Source: Streptomyces megasporus
GTDB lineage: Bacteria; Actinomycetota; Actinomycetes; Streptomycetales; Streptomycetaceae
Direction: 5' to 3'
Assembly: GCF_000718985.1 (NCBI RefSeq)
Contig: NZ_JODL01000026.1
Span: 1 to 64,000 of the forward strand
DNA: 64,000 bases
The translations under genes and the position numbers were made by a program. Positions 34,701 to 42,791 of the stretch are shown here, one piece after another; position 1 is the first letter of the stretch, and each line of letters starts with the position of its first letter. A model generated the notes under the pieces. It was not told the origin of the DNA. It worked only from the letters and a program-made list of their open reading frames with translations, and made no database searches.

Positions 34701-35477
34701 GTGACGGAGACACGGCGGCGGACCCTGGTGCGGCGCTCGACCGAACGGGGCGTCACCACGCTCACCCTCGACTCGCCCCACAACCGCAACGCCCTCTCCA
34801 CCCGCCTGGTGGGGGAGCTGTACGCGCGCCTGGAAGACGCCGAAGGAGACCCGGACACCCGGGTGGTGCTCCTCGCGCACACCGGCGGCACGTTCTGCGC
34901 GGGCGCCGACCTGGGCGAGGCGAGCGCGGCCGACGGACCCACCGACGCGCCACTGGCCCTGGCCCGGCTGCTGCGCACGATCGTGGCCTTCCCCAAGCCC
35001 GTCGTCGCCCGGATCACCGGACACGTGCGGGCGGGCGGCACCGGGCTGGCGGGGGCCTGCGACATCGCGGTGGCCGGACCGGGCGCGACGTTCGCCTTCA
35101 CCGAGGCACGGATCGGAGTGGCGCCCGCGGTGATCTCGATGCCCCTGCTGCCCCGGCTCGACCCGCGGGCGGCCGGACGCTACTACCTGACCGGTGAGCG
35201 GTTCGACGCGGCCGAGGCCGCCCGCATCGGGTTGGTGACGGCCGCCGCCGACGATGTGGACGAGACCCTGGCCCCGATCCTCGACGGACTGCGACGCGGC
35301 TCGCCGCAGGGCCTCGCGGCGTCCAAACGCCTGGTCACGGCGGAGGTGCTGCGGGTGTTCGACCGGGACACCGGTAGCCTGGCGGAGCTCTCCGCGCGGC
35401 TGTTCGCCTCGGACGAGGCGCGCGAGGGCGTGTCCGCCTTCCTCGAACGACGGGACCCCGGATGGGTGCACCACTGA
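34701..35477 (+). CDS. enoyl-CoA hydratase/isomerase family protein
   Basis: A 258-residue crotonase. Oxyanion-hole segments AGADLGEAS (near 64-76) and RAGGTGLAGACDIAVAG (near 112-128) are present; the expected acidic catalytic residue is in FTEARIGVAPAVIS. In the Atu/Liu pathway this step (AtuE/LiuC) hydrates the carboxylated enoyl-CoA. Start GTG 34701 follows GAGAGGAG. Its stop overlaps the following TetR start by 16 bases, so both are in the operon. Confidence 0.92.
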   Translation: MTETRRRTLVRRSTERGVTTLTLDSPHNRNALSTRLVGELYARLEDAEGDPDTRVVLLAHTGGTFCAGADLGEASAADGPTDAPLALARLLRTIVAFPKPVVARITGHVRAGGTGLAGACDIAVAGPGATFAFTEARIGVAPAVISMPLLPRLDPRAAGRYYLTGERFDAAEAARIGLVTAAADDVDETLAPILDGLRRGSPQGLAASKRLVTAEVLRVFDRDTGSLAELSARLFASDEAREGVSAFLERRDPGWVHH

Positions 35478-36061
35478 CCGCACGGGGCAACGCGCCCAAG
35501 CAGGACCGCAGTCGCGCCACCCGCCGACGGCTGCTGGAGTCGGCCGTGACCTGCCTGGCCGAGCACGGCTGGACGGGAAGCACGGTCACGGCCGTCGCCG
35601 AGCACGCGGGCGTCACCCGCGGCGCGGCCCAGCACCACTTCCCCACCCGCGAGGACCTCTTCACGGCGGCGGTCGAACACGTCGCGGAGGAACGGTCGGC
35701 CGCGCTGCGGAACCTCCCGCGACCGGCCGGCACGCGCGAGGCCGTCGAGGCGATCGTCGACCTCTACACCGGGCCGCTCTTCCGCGCCGCGCTCCACCTG
35801 TGGGTCGCCGCCTCCAACGAGCCACAGCTCGCACCCCGGGTGACCGCGTTGGAGGCGCGCATCGGACGCGAGACGCACCGGATGGCGGTGCGCCTGCTCG
35901 ACGCGGACGAGAGCAGGCCCGGCGTGCGGGAGACGGTGCAGGGCCTGCTGGACATGGCACGCGGCCTGGGCCTGGCGAACCTCCTCACCGACGACGGCGC
36001 CCGCCGCCGTCGGGTCGTGGCACAGTGGGCCGAGATCGTGGACACGGCCCTGCGCGCCTGA
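35462..36061 (+). CDS. TetR-family regulator of the carboxylase operon
   Basis: A 199-residue TetR repressor. Helix-turn-helix at about 18-62 (TRRRLLESAVTCLAEHGWTG, TAVAEHAGVTRGAAQHHFPT). ATG 35462 overlaps the hydratase stop by 16 bases, so it is made from the operon it probably controls. The palindrome at 27054-27075 is its likely site. An acyl-CoA intermediate is a plausible inducer by analogy with other Atu/Liu-type regulators. Confidence 0.92.
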   Translation: MGAPLTARGNAPKQDRSRATRRRLLESAVTCLAEHGWTGSTVTAVAEHAGVTRGAAQHHFPTREDLFTAAVEHVAEERSAALRNLPRPAGTREAVEAIVDLYTGPLFRAALHLWVAASNEPQLAPRVTALEARIGRETHRMAVRLLDADESRPGVRETVQGLLDMARGLGLANLLTDDGARRRRVVAQWAEIVDTALRA

Positions 36062-36081
36062 CGGGCCGGAAGGAGGAGCGT

Positions 36082-36891
36082 GTGAGCCAGGTGGAGGACG
36101 TCGTGCGTCTGGTTCGCCGGGTGCTCGGCCCGGACGCCGTCGGCGCGTACCTGCACGGCTCCGCCGTCCTGGGCGGTCTGCGACCGCACAGTGACGTCGA
36201 CGTGTTCGTCGTCGTACGGCGGCACACGACGGAGGAGGAGCGCCGGGCGCTCGTCGACGGGCTGCTGGAACTCTCCGGTGAGAAGGCCCGATCGGGCCCG
36301 GCCCGCCCCGTCGAGCTGACCCTCGTCGTCGGAACCGACGTCCGGCCCTGGCGCTACCCGCCGTCCTGCGAGTTCCAGTACGGCGAGTGGCTGCGCGAGG
36401 AGTACGAGGGCGGCATGACGCCGTCGCCGACGCCGAGTCCCGATCTCGCCCCGCTGATCACCATGGTGCTGGCCGGGAACGCCCCGCTGTTCGGGCCGCC
36501 GCCGGGGGAGGTGCTCGACCCCGTCCCGCACGAGGATCTCCGCCGGGCGATCGTCGCCGGGGTGCCGGAGCTGCTGGACGACTGGGAACACGACACGCGC
36601 AATGTCCTGCTGACCCTCGCCCGGGTCCGAACGACCCTCGAGACCGGGACCGTCACCTCCAAGGACGCGGCGGCCGCCTGGGTGCTCGACCGTCTCCCGG
36701 CGGAGCACCGGCCCGTCCTGGTCCACGCGCGTGCCGTCTACCTCGGGGAGGAAGAGGAGCGCTGGGAGGACCTCCGACCACGCCTGCGACCGCATGTCGA
36801 GCACGCCGTCGGAGTGATCGAGCGGCTGGCCGGGCGGGACGGGTGGGCCGGTCGGGTCAGGCCGCGCGACGGGCGCGACGGGCCGGCTTGA
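36082..36891 (+). CDS. AadA-like aminoglycoside adenylyltransferase family protein
   Basis: A 269-residue nucleotidyltransferase. Start GTG 36082 after AGGAGGAG. The N-terminal motif HGSAVLGGLRPHSDVDVFVV (G26-S27, D38, D40) matches the Mg-ATP site of ANT(3'')/ANT(9) enzymes, and the C-terminal SKDAAAAWVLDRLP (near 193-206) matches their DUF4111 domain. Such enzymes adenylylate streptomycin or spectinomycin, but chromosomal Streptomyces members are often not resistance determinants. It lies 20 bases downstream of the TetR gene and overlaps the convergent membrane-protein gene by 35 bases at its 3' end. Confidence 0.87.
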   Translation: MSQVEDVVRLVRRVLGPDAVGAYLHGSAVLGGLRPHSDVDVFVVVRRHTTEEERRALVDGLLELSGEKARSGPARPVELTLVVGTDVRPWRYPPSCEFQYGEWLREEYEGGMTPSPTPSPDLAPLITMVLAGNAPLFGPPPGEVLDPVPHEDLRRAIVAGVPELLDDWEHDTRNVLLTLARVRTTLETGTVTSKDAAAAWVLDRLPAEHRPVLVHARAVYLGEEEERWEDLRPRLRPHVEHAVGVIERLAGRDGWAGRVRPRDGRDGPA

Positions 36892-37114
36892 CGGTGGGCG
36901 CGTCCTTGACGGTGGGCGCGTCGCCCCGGTCCGCGGGGGCCACGGCCGAGGAGGGGAAAGGCTCGTCGGACCCGGGCACGACGCGGAGATGCCGTCGGGA
37001 ACGGGCATGGCGCGCCGGTGTCGGCCGCTTCAGCACGTGGTCCTCGTAGTGCCCCAACGCCAGCATGGCGCACAGCAGGAGGAGGGGCAGCAGCAGGGCG
37101 ATGGCGATGATCAT
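36857..37114 (-). CDS. small single-pass membrane protein, 85 aa
   Basis: Not recognised. ATG 37112-37114 follows AAGGA at seven bases. A hydrophobic N-terminal helix (IIAIALLLPLLLLCAMLAL) is followed by HYEDHVLKRP, a basic, Pro-rich cytoplasmic tail and a short direct repeat (DAPTVKDAPTVKPARR) at the end. The longer upstream frame (to 37210) is not supported by a site. Its 3' end overlaps the AadA-like gene on the other strand. Function unknown. Confidence 0.72.
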   Translation of the reverse strand: MIIAIALLLPLLLLCAMLALGHYEDHVLKRPTPARHARSRRHLRVVPGSDEPFPSSAVAPADRGDAPTVKDAPTVKPARRARRAA

Positions 37115-37229
37115 GGGGGATTCCTTCGAGCGGATGTCCTCACCCTGTGCCGCGTTGCCGCACCGCCGCTCCGCAAACCACCACCCACCCCTCCCACCGG
37201 CTCCTCCCACCGATGCCCCGTCGGCGCGG

Positions 37230-38219
37230 TCAGAGCCAACCGTTGCGGCGGAAGGCCCGGTACAGCAGGGCGGCCGAGACGGCCATCGCGGCCATCGCCA
37301 GCGGATAGCCGTAGGTCCACTCCAGCTCCGGCATGTGGGAGAAGTTCATGCCGTACACGCCGGCGACCATGGTCGGGATGGCGAGGATGGCGGCCCAGGC
37401 GGAGATGCGACGCATGTCGTCGTTCTGCCAGGTGCCCACTCGGGCCAGGTGGGCGTCGAGCACCGAGTTCAGCAGTTCGTCCAGGGAACGGACCTCGGTG
37501 TCGGCGCGGTGCGTGTGGTCGGCCACGTCGCGGAAGTAGGGCAGGACGCCCTTGGGCCACCCGTCGAGCCCCGTGACGAGCTCCCGCACCACCGGCACCA
37601 GCGGCCGTATCGCGTCGCGGAACTCCACGACCTCCCGCTTGAGGGAGTAGATCTCCTCGGTGACGTCGTCACGGACGGAGGAGAAGACGCACCGCTCCAG
37701 GTCGGTCAGGTCGGCGCGGACCCGGGCGGCCGCGTCGTTGTAGGAGTCGACCACCACGTCCAGCACGGCGTGCAACACGGCGACCGGGCCGAAGCGCGGC
37801 ATTCCCGGCTCCGCCCGCAGCCGACGTGCGGCCTCGACGGTGGGGTCGACCGGGCCGTGACGGACGGTCAGCGCGAAGCGCGGCCCGAGGAAGACCATCA
37901 CCTCGCCGGTCTCCACCTCCGAACCGTCCTCGATGTACAGCAGCGTCTTCAACGCCACCGCCAGCACGTCCCCGTACCGCTCCCGCTTGGGGCGCTGGTG
38001 AGCCTGGATCGCGTCCTCCACCGCCAGTGGATGCAGCCCCAGGTATTCGGCCAGCTCCTCCAACTCGTGCTGCTGCGGGTCGTCCAGGTGGATCCACCCG
38101 AACTCGTCCTCCTCCAGGACGGCCAGGCGGCTCAGGACGGCCTGACAACCGCCGTCCGCCGGTGTGCAGTCCACCTGTTCCCCATCGCCCGACCGCTCGC
38201 GGTAGATCACAGACCTCAT
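37230..38219 (-). CDS. corA: CorA-family magnesium/cobalt transporter
   Basis: A 329-residue channel subunit. A large cytoplasmic N-terminal domain (to about 265) with long coiled helices leads to two membrane helices. The signature YGMNF closes the first helix (AILAIPTMVAGVYGMNFSHM) and the loop MPELEW replaces the usual MPE-L motif. The protein assembles as a pentamer that admits Mg2+. Start ATG 38217-38219. Confidence 0.95.
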   Translation of the reverse strand: MRSVIYRERSGDGEQVDCTPADGGCQAVLSRLAVLEEDEFGWIHLDDPQQHELEELAEYLGLHPLAVEDAIQAHQRPKRERYGDVLAVALKTLLYIEDGSEVETGEVMVFLGPRFALTVRHGPVDPTVEAARRLRAEPGMPRFGPVAVLHAVLDVVVDSYNDAAARVRADLTDLERCVFSSVRDDVTEEIYSLKREVVEFRDAIRPLVPVVRELVTGLDGWPKGVLPYFRDVADHTHRADTEVRSLDELLNSVLDAHLARVGTWQNDDMRRISAWAAILAIPTMVAGVYGMNFSHMPELEWTYGYPLAMAAMAVSAALLYRAFRRNGWL

Positions 38220-38367
38220 GCCTCACGCCTGCGCCACCGTGCCGGTTCCATGCACGGTGACCGAAACAGCCGGTGAATGCCGATGAGTCACGTCCGTTGT
38301 GTTTGGCTGGTGTTTCAGGGGTTATCCGCCTTCTCGTCCCTGAACCACGACAGTCGAGGAGGGCGGC

Positions 38368-38784
38368 ATGACGACGGCACGCGAGATCATGACGGAGGGT
38401 GCCGAGTGCGTGCGGACGAAGGAGAGCGTGCTGGACGCGGCGCGGAGGATGGCCGAACTCGATGTGGGCGCCCTGCCGATCTGCGGTGACGACGACCGGC
38501 TGGAGGGTGTGCTCACCGACCGGGACATCGTGGTGGAGGTGCTCGGCGCGGGGCAGGACCCCGCCCGGATCAAGGCCGGTGACCTGGCACAGGGCGAGGC
38601 GGTCACCATCGGCGCCGACGACGACGCGGACGAGATCCTGAACACCATGAGTTCGCACAAGGTCCGCCGCCTGCCGGTGATCGACGGGCACCGGCTCGTC
38701 GGCATCGTGGCGCTGGCCGATGTCGCGCGGGCCCTGCCCGACCGCGCGGTCGGCGACGTGCTCGAAGCCCTCTCCACCGACTGA
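38368..38784 (+). CDS. tandem CBS-domain protein
   Basis: A 138-residue protein made of two CBS motifs (AREIMTEGAECVRTKESVLD ... LPICGDDDRLEGVLTDRDIV; and DEILNTMSSHKVRRLPVIDG ... GIVALADVARAL). Such stand-alone CBS pairs bind adenine nucleotides such as AMP, ATP or c-di-AMP and act as energy or stress sensors. ATG 38368 follows GAGGAGGG. It is divergent from the CorA gene. Confidence 0.93.
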   Translation: MTTAREIMTEGAECVRTKESVLDAARRMAELDVGALPICGDDDRLEGVLTDRDIVVEVLGAGQDPARIKAGDLAQGEAVTIGADDDADEILNTMSSHKVRRLPVIDGHRLVGIVALADVARALPDRAVGDVLEALSTD

Positions 38785-38929
38785 CTCCCCACCACCGCTC
38801 GCGCCGGGCGGCTCCGACCTCGTGGACCTCGCGGGGGCGGGGCCGCCCGCTCGATTTCATCGGTTCCGTCGGTTCCGTCGTGGCCCACGTCCGGCCTCGG
38901 CGCCCCCGCCGCGTGTGTGACGCGGGCGC

Positions 38930-39715
38930 TCACGCCCGGCCCGTCCCGTCCCCGGCCCCGCGTTCGAACCAGCCGGTCTCGCAGCGGGCCGACGTCGGGA
39001 CCCGCCGCTCCCCCTCGGGCGCGGCCCAGCGGACCGCGTTGGAGACGACCAGCCGCACATCGGGATGGTGGTAGACGGGGTAGCCCTGGTCACCGGGACT
39101 GAAGTAGAAGATCTTCCCGTGGCCCCGACGGAAGACGCACCCGCTGCGGAAAACCTCCCCGCCGGAGAAGGAACTGACGAACACCAACTCGTCCGGGACC
39201 GGAATGTCGAAGAACTCGCCGTACATCTCCTGTTCCCCGATGACGATGGGCTGCGGCACGCCGGCCGCGATGGGGTGCGAGGGGGCGACCGTCCACACCA
39301 GTTCGCGGTCGCGCTCGTCGCGCCAGCGGAGCGTGCAGCTCGTCCCCGTCAATCGGCGGAAGATCCTGGAGTAGTGGCCCGAGTGCAGCACGATCAGTCC
39401 CATGCCCGCCAGGACGTGCTCGTGGACCCGCTCCACCACCTCGTCGGACACCTCGTCGTGCGCGAGGTGCCCCCACCAGGTGAGCACGTCCGTCGCGGCC
39501 AGCACCTCCTCGGTCAGCCCGTGGTCCGGCTCGTCCAGCGTCGCGGTGCGGACGCGCACCCGGGAGCCGAGGTTCTCCTCGATGCCCTCGGCGACGGCGC
39601 CGTGCATGCCCTTCGGGTACCGCTCGGCGACCTGGGCGTCCCGCCGCTCGTGTCGGCCCTCGCTCCACACGGTCACCCGCAGGGGCGCTTCGGGGGAGGG
39701 CGGCCGTGGCGCCAT
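38930..39715 (-). CDS. ThuA-domain protein
   Basis: A 261-residue protein with the ThuA fold, a type-1 glutamine-amidotransferase-like alpha/beta domain lacking the classic catalytic Cys context. Conserved segments are [35 protein letters not shown] and [20 protein letters not shown]. ThuA was found in trehalose utilisation of Rhizobium; the enzymatic role is uncertain and no trehalose genes are nearby. ATG 39713-39715. It is 76 bases after the radical-SAM gene's stop on the same strand. Confidence 0.9.
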   Translation of the reverse strand: MAPRPPSPEAPLRVTVWSEGRHERRDAQVAERYPKGMHGAVAEGIEENLGSRVRVRTATLDEPDHGLTEEVLAATDVLTWWGHLAHDEVSDEVVERVHEHVLAGMGLIVLHSGHYSRIFRRLTGTSCTLRWRDERDRELVWTVAPSHPIAAGVPQPIVIGEQEMYGEFFDIPVPDELVFVSSFSGGEVFRSGCVFRRGHGKIFYFSPGDQGYPVYHHPDVRLVVSNAVRWAAPEGERRVPTSARCETGWFERGAGDGTGRA

Positions 39716-39791
39716 GATCGCTCCAAGGGGTCGGTGACGCGACGCCCACTACGCTCCCCGGGGCGGCTCCCGGTCCAAACCGGACGGGGGG

Positions 39792-40970
39792 TCAGAAGGC
39801 GTAGCGGATGTTCAACCAGGGGGCGTGGGCGGCGACCAGTCCGCGCAGCCGCTCCAGGGCCGCGCCCTTGGCGCCGGCCCGGTAGCGCACGTTCAGGCTC
39901 CCGTTCTCCGAGCGTTTGACCTCCTGGAGATCCGGCCGCCACAGCACCTCCTCGGCGCGCGGATGCCAGTTCAGGTTCACCTCGTGAAGGTCCCGGTTGT
40001 GGGTGAGCATGATCACCTCGGCCGCCGCCTGCTCCTTCACCGCTCGAGGCAGGACGTCGTCGAGCTCCCGCAGCAGCTCTGCCCACGCGGCCTCCCAGCC
40101 GGGACGCACCACCACCGGCGAGAGGTTGAAGTGCACCTCGTACCCGGCCTCCAGGAAGTCGCCCGCGGCGGCGATCCGCTCGGCCACCGGGCTGGTGCGG
40201 AGGTCCAGCAGCCGGGAGTCGGCGGCCGGCATGAGGGAGAAGCGGATCCTGGTTCGGCCGCGCGGATCGAACGCCAGGAGGTCGGGGTTGACGAACTTGG
40301 TCGCGAAGGACGCCTTCGCCGTCGGCCACTGCCGGAAGGCGGCGACCAGCTCGGCGGTGCCGTCGCAGATCAGGGCGTCCACCGAGCAGTCGCCGTTCTC
40401 CCCGACGTCGTACACCCACGCGGCGGGGTCGCACTGGTTGGGGACGCGTTTGGGCCCCTGCGCCGCGACGTGGCGGGCGATGCGGCCGATGATCTCCTCG
40501 GTGTTGACGAAGACGGTGATCGGGTTGGCGTGGCCCTTGCGCCGGGGCACGTAGCAGTAGGCGCAGGCCATGGCGCAGCCGTTGGAGAGGCCCGGTGCGA
40601 TCCAGTCGGCCGAGCGACCGTTGGGACGCGGGGCGAAGGTCTTCCGCACCCCCAGGACCAGCGTCTCGGTCTTCACCCGGACCCAGCGCGCTGCGTTGTC
40701 CTCGTCTCCGTGCAGCCGCGGGATCCGCCAGTGCGAGGCGACCTCCACGACCCGGGCCCGGGGAAAACGAGCGATGATCTCCCGGCCGCGGTCCGAGGCG
40801 GCGGCCTCCGGCTCGGCGTGTATCTCCCGCACGTCGAGCATCCGGGCCGCGGCGGGGGAGTCGCGGAAGGCCGTCCCGGACGCCGGGCGGCGGACCGCTC
40901 CGGAGGGGAGGGGCGGCAGCAGGTCCTCCACGGGGAACAGGCCGTCCGCCCGGTCGGGGTGGTGCTGCAC
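39792..40970 (-). CDS. spore photoproduct lyase-like radical SAM protein
   Basis: A 392-residue radical SAM enzyme. The [4Fe-4S] motif C-x3-C-x2-C is in NGCAMACAYCYVPRRKG. The rest resembles the SPL family (RVVEVASHWRIPRLHGDEDN, TKFVNPDLLAF, FSLMPAADSRLLDLRTSP, VIMLTHNRDLHEVNLNWHPR). Bacillus SplB repairs thymine dimers in spores; the actinobacterial relatives are a separate branch whose substrate is not proven. I start at GTG 40968-40970, preceded by GGAG at six bases and matching the position of family starts; an upstream GTG at 41033 lies inside a palindrome. The gene is divergent from gudD. Confidence 0.88.
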   Translation of the reverse strand: MQHHPDRADGLFPVEDLLPPLPSGAVRRPASGTAFRDSPAAARMLDVREIHAEPEAAASDRGREIIARFPRARVVEVASHWRIPRLHGDEDNAARWVRVKTETLVLGVRKTFAPRPNGRSADWIAPGLSNGCAMACAYCYVPRRKGHANPITVFVNTEEIIGRIARHVAAQGPKRVPNQCDPAAWVYDVGENGDCSVDALICDGTAELVAAFRQWPTAKASFATKFVNPDLLAFDPRGRTRIRFSLMPAADSRLLDLRTSPVAERIAAAGDFLEAGYEVHFNLSPVVVRPGWEAAWAELLRELDDVLPRAVKEQAAAEVIMLTHNRDLHEVNLNWHPRAEEVLWRPDLQEVKRSENGSLNVRYRAGAKGAALERLRGLVAAHAPWLNIRYAF

Positions 40971-41321
40971 GGAGGGCTCCGGACGGTTCGCGGACGACGG
41001 ACGCACCGTCGAGTCTACGGGAGCGCTCGCCACGGGGCGTGGGCTCCGGAGCCCACGCCCCGTGGCGAGCGCCGGGAGGCACCGAGCCCGGAGCGCGCCG
41101 GCGCGGGGCCGCGACTCCGGGAACCGGTCGCGCGGTGGGCGTCGTCACGGTCTGCGTGACCGCCGTCGGCCGCTCGTGAGCCCGTCGCCCGCCGACCGCG
41201 CGACGGCGGGGCGTGCGCCGCACCGCGTCGACGGAACCGCCGAGCACGGCCGACGAATCCCGCCCCGTCCACAGCCCTCCGTCCACAGCCTCCCGCCCAC
41301 CCACCCGTGGAAGGACGCCCC
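40971..41321. other. divergent intergenic region with 50-bp palindrome
   Basis: 351 bases between the radical SAM gene and gudD. The only strong structure is the palindrome at 41023-41072. Short exact 16-base match GGAGCCCACGCCCCGT occurs in it (41048-41063) and again inside gudD (41418-41433). No gene is supported. Confidence 0.55.
41023..41072. repeat. 50-bp perfect palindrome
   Basis: Two 25-base arms starting GCGCTCGCCACGGGG and meeting at GGCTCC/GGAGCC, no loop. It has the strength of a terminator but lies between diverging genes, upstream of both. Confidence 0.85.
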
Positions 41322-42668
41322 ATGCCCCACCCGACATCCGTTTGCGCCCGCCCGGTCGTGACCGGGATGCGGGTCGTTCCCGTCGCGGGCCACGACAGCA
41401 TGCTGTTGAACCTGAGCGGAGCCCACGCCCCGTACTTCACCCGCAACCTCGTCGTCCTGACCGACTCGGAAGGGCGCACCGGGGTCGGCGAGGTACCGGG
41501 CGGCGAGGGCATCCGGACCACCCTGGAGGAGGCGCGGGACCTGGTCGTCGGCCGGCCGATCGCGGACCACCATGCCGTGCTGCGGTCCATCCGGGAACGC
41601 TTCGCGGACCGCGACGCCGGCGGCCGGGGCGTCCAGACCTTCGACGTGCGCGTCACCGTGCACGCGGTCACCGCGGTGGAGTCGGCGCTGCTGGACCTGC
41701 TGGGGCGACACCTGGAGGTGCCCGTGGCGGCCCTGCTCGGCGAGGGCCGGCAGCGCGACCGCGTCCCGGTGCTCGGCTACCTCTTCCACATCGGCGACCG
41801 GAACCGCACCGACCTGCCCTACCGGACGGAGCCCGACGCGCGGGACGACTGGTTCCGGCTGCGCAACGAGGAGGCCCTCACGCCCGAGGCCGTCGTCGGG
41901 CTCGCCGAGGCCGCTCGGCGGCGGTACGGGTTCCGGGACTTCAAGCTCAAGGGCGGTGTCCTGCCGGGGGCCGAGGAGGCGGAGACCGTCCGAGCGCTGG
42001 CCGAACGCTTCCCGGACGCCCGCGTCACGCTGGACCCCAACGGGTGCTGGTCGCTGGAGGAGGCGATCGCCCTGGGCCGTGCCCTGCGCGACGTCCTGTC
42101 CTACGCCGAGGACCCCTGCGGCCCGGAGAACGACTACTCGGGCCGCGAGACCATGGCGGAGTTCCGCCGCGCGACCGGCCTGCGCACGGCGACGAACATG
42201 ATCGCCACCGACTGGCGGCAGCTCGGGCACGCCGTCCGCGGCGACGCGGTGGACATCCCCCTGGCCGACCCCCACTTCTGGACGATGGGCGGATCGGTCC
42301 GAGTCGCCCAGCTCTGCGACGCCTGGGGGCTGACCTGGGGCTCGCACTCCAACAACCACTTCGACGTGTCCCTGGCCATGTTCACGCACGTCGCGGCGGC
42401 CGCACCCGGGGACATCACCGCCATCGACACCCACTGGATCTGGCAGGACGGCGAGCACCTGACCACCGACCCCCTCGTCATCGAGGACGGCATGGTGGAG
42501 GTCCCCCGACGACCGGGCCTCGGCGTCGACCTCGACATGGAACGGGTGGAGGCGGCGCACGAGCTGTACGAGAGTCTGGGCCTGGGAGGCCGGGACGACG
42601 CGGCGGCCATGCGGTACCTGGTGCCCGGCTGGCGGTTCGACCGCAAACGCCCGGCCCTCGTCCGCTGA
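41322..42668 (+). CDS. gudD: D-glucarate dehydratase (enolase superfamily)
   Basis: A 448-residue enzyme that dehydrates D-glucarate (and L-idarate) to 5-keto-4-deoxyglucarate. ATG 41322 follows GGAAGGA. Catalytic residues are present: the K-x-K base K208/K210 in FKLKGG, metal ligands in LDPNGCW, YAEDPCG and the N in NMIATDW, and the opposing base H342 in SHSNNHFD. Length and motif spacing agree with E. coli GudD. No kdgD, transporter or regulator is alongside, so the gene stands alone. It converges on the spore-pigment hydroxylase with terminators between. Confidence 0.95.
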   Translation: MPHPTSVCARPVVTGMRVVPVAGHDSMLLNLSGAHAPYFTRNLVVLTDSEGRTGVGEVPGGEGIRTTLEEARDLVVGRPIADHHAVLRSIRERFADRDAGGRGVQTFDVRVTVHAVTAVESALLDLLGRHLEVPVAALLGEGRQRDRVPVLGYLFHIGDRNRTDLPYRTEPDARDDWFRLRNEEALTPEAVVGLAEAARRRYGFRDFKLKGGVLPGAEEAETVRALAERFPDARVTLDPNGCWSLEEAIALGRALRDVLSYAEDPCGPENDYSGRETMAEFRRATGLRTATNMIATDWRQLGHAVRGDAVDIPLADPHFWTMGGSVRVAQLCDAWGLTWGSHSNNHFDVSLAMFTHVAAAAPGDITAIDTHWIWQDGEHLTTDPLVIEDGMVEVPRRPGLGVDLDMERVEAAHELYESLGLGGRDDAAAMRYLVPGWRFDRKRPALVR

Positions 42669-42682
42669 GCGGAAAGACCCCG

Positions 42683-42714
42683 CCCCGCGCCCGGCCCGTA
42701 CGCCGGGCGCGGGG
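42683..42714. terminator. bidirectional terminator after gudD
   Basis: CCCCGCGCCCGGC (42683-42695) and GCCGGGCGCGGGG (42702-42714) around CCGTAC. A second hairpin, CGCGAGAC with GTCTCGCG at 42739-42762, follows. Both lie between convergent gudD and the whiE ORFVIII-type gene. Confidence 0.75.
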
Positions 42715-42791
42715 CCGGCGGACGACGTCCTCGGTGTTCGCGAGACCTCCGTGCGTCTCGCGGCGGTCGCCGTCGTCGGGGCCCGGTCCGC

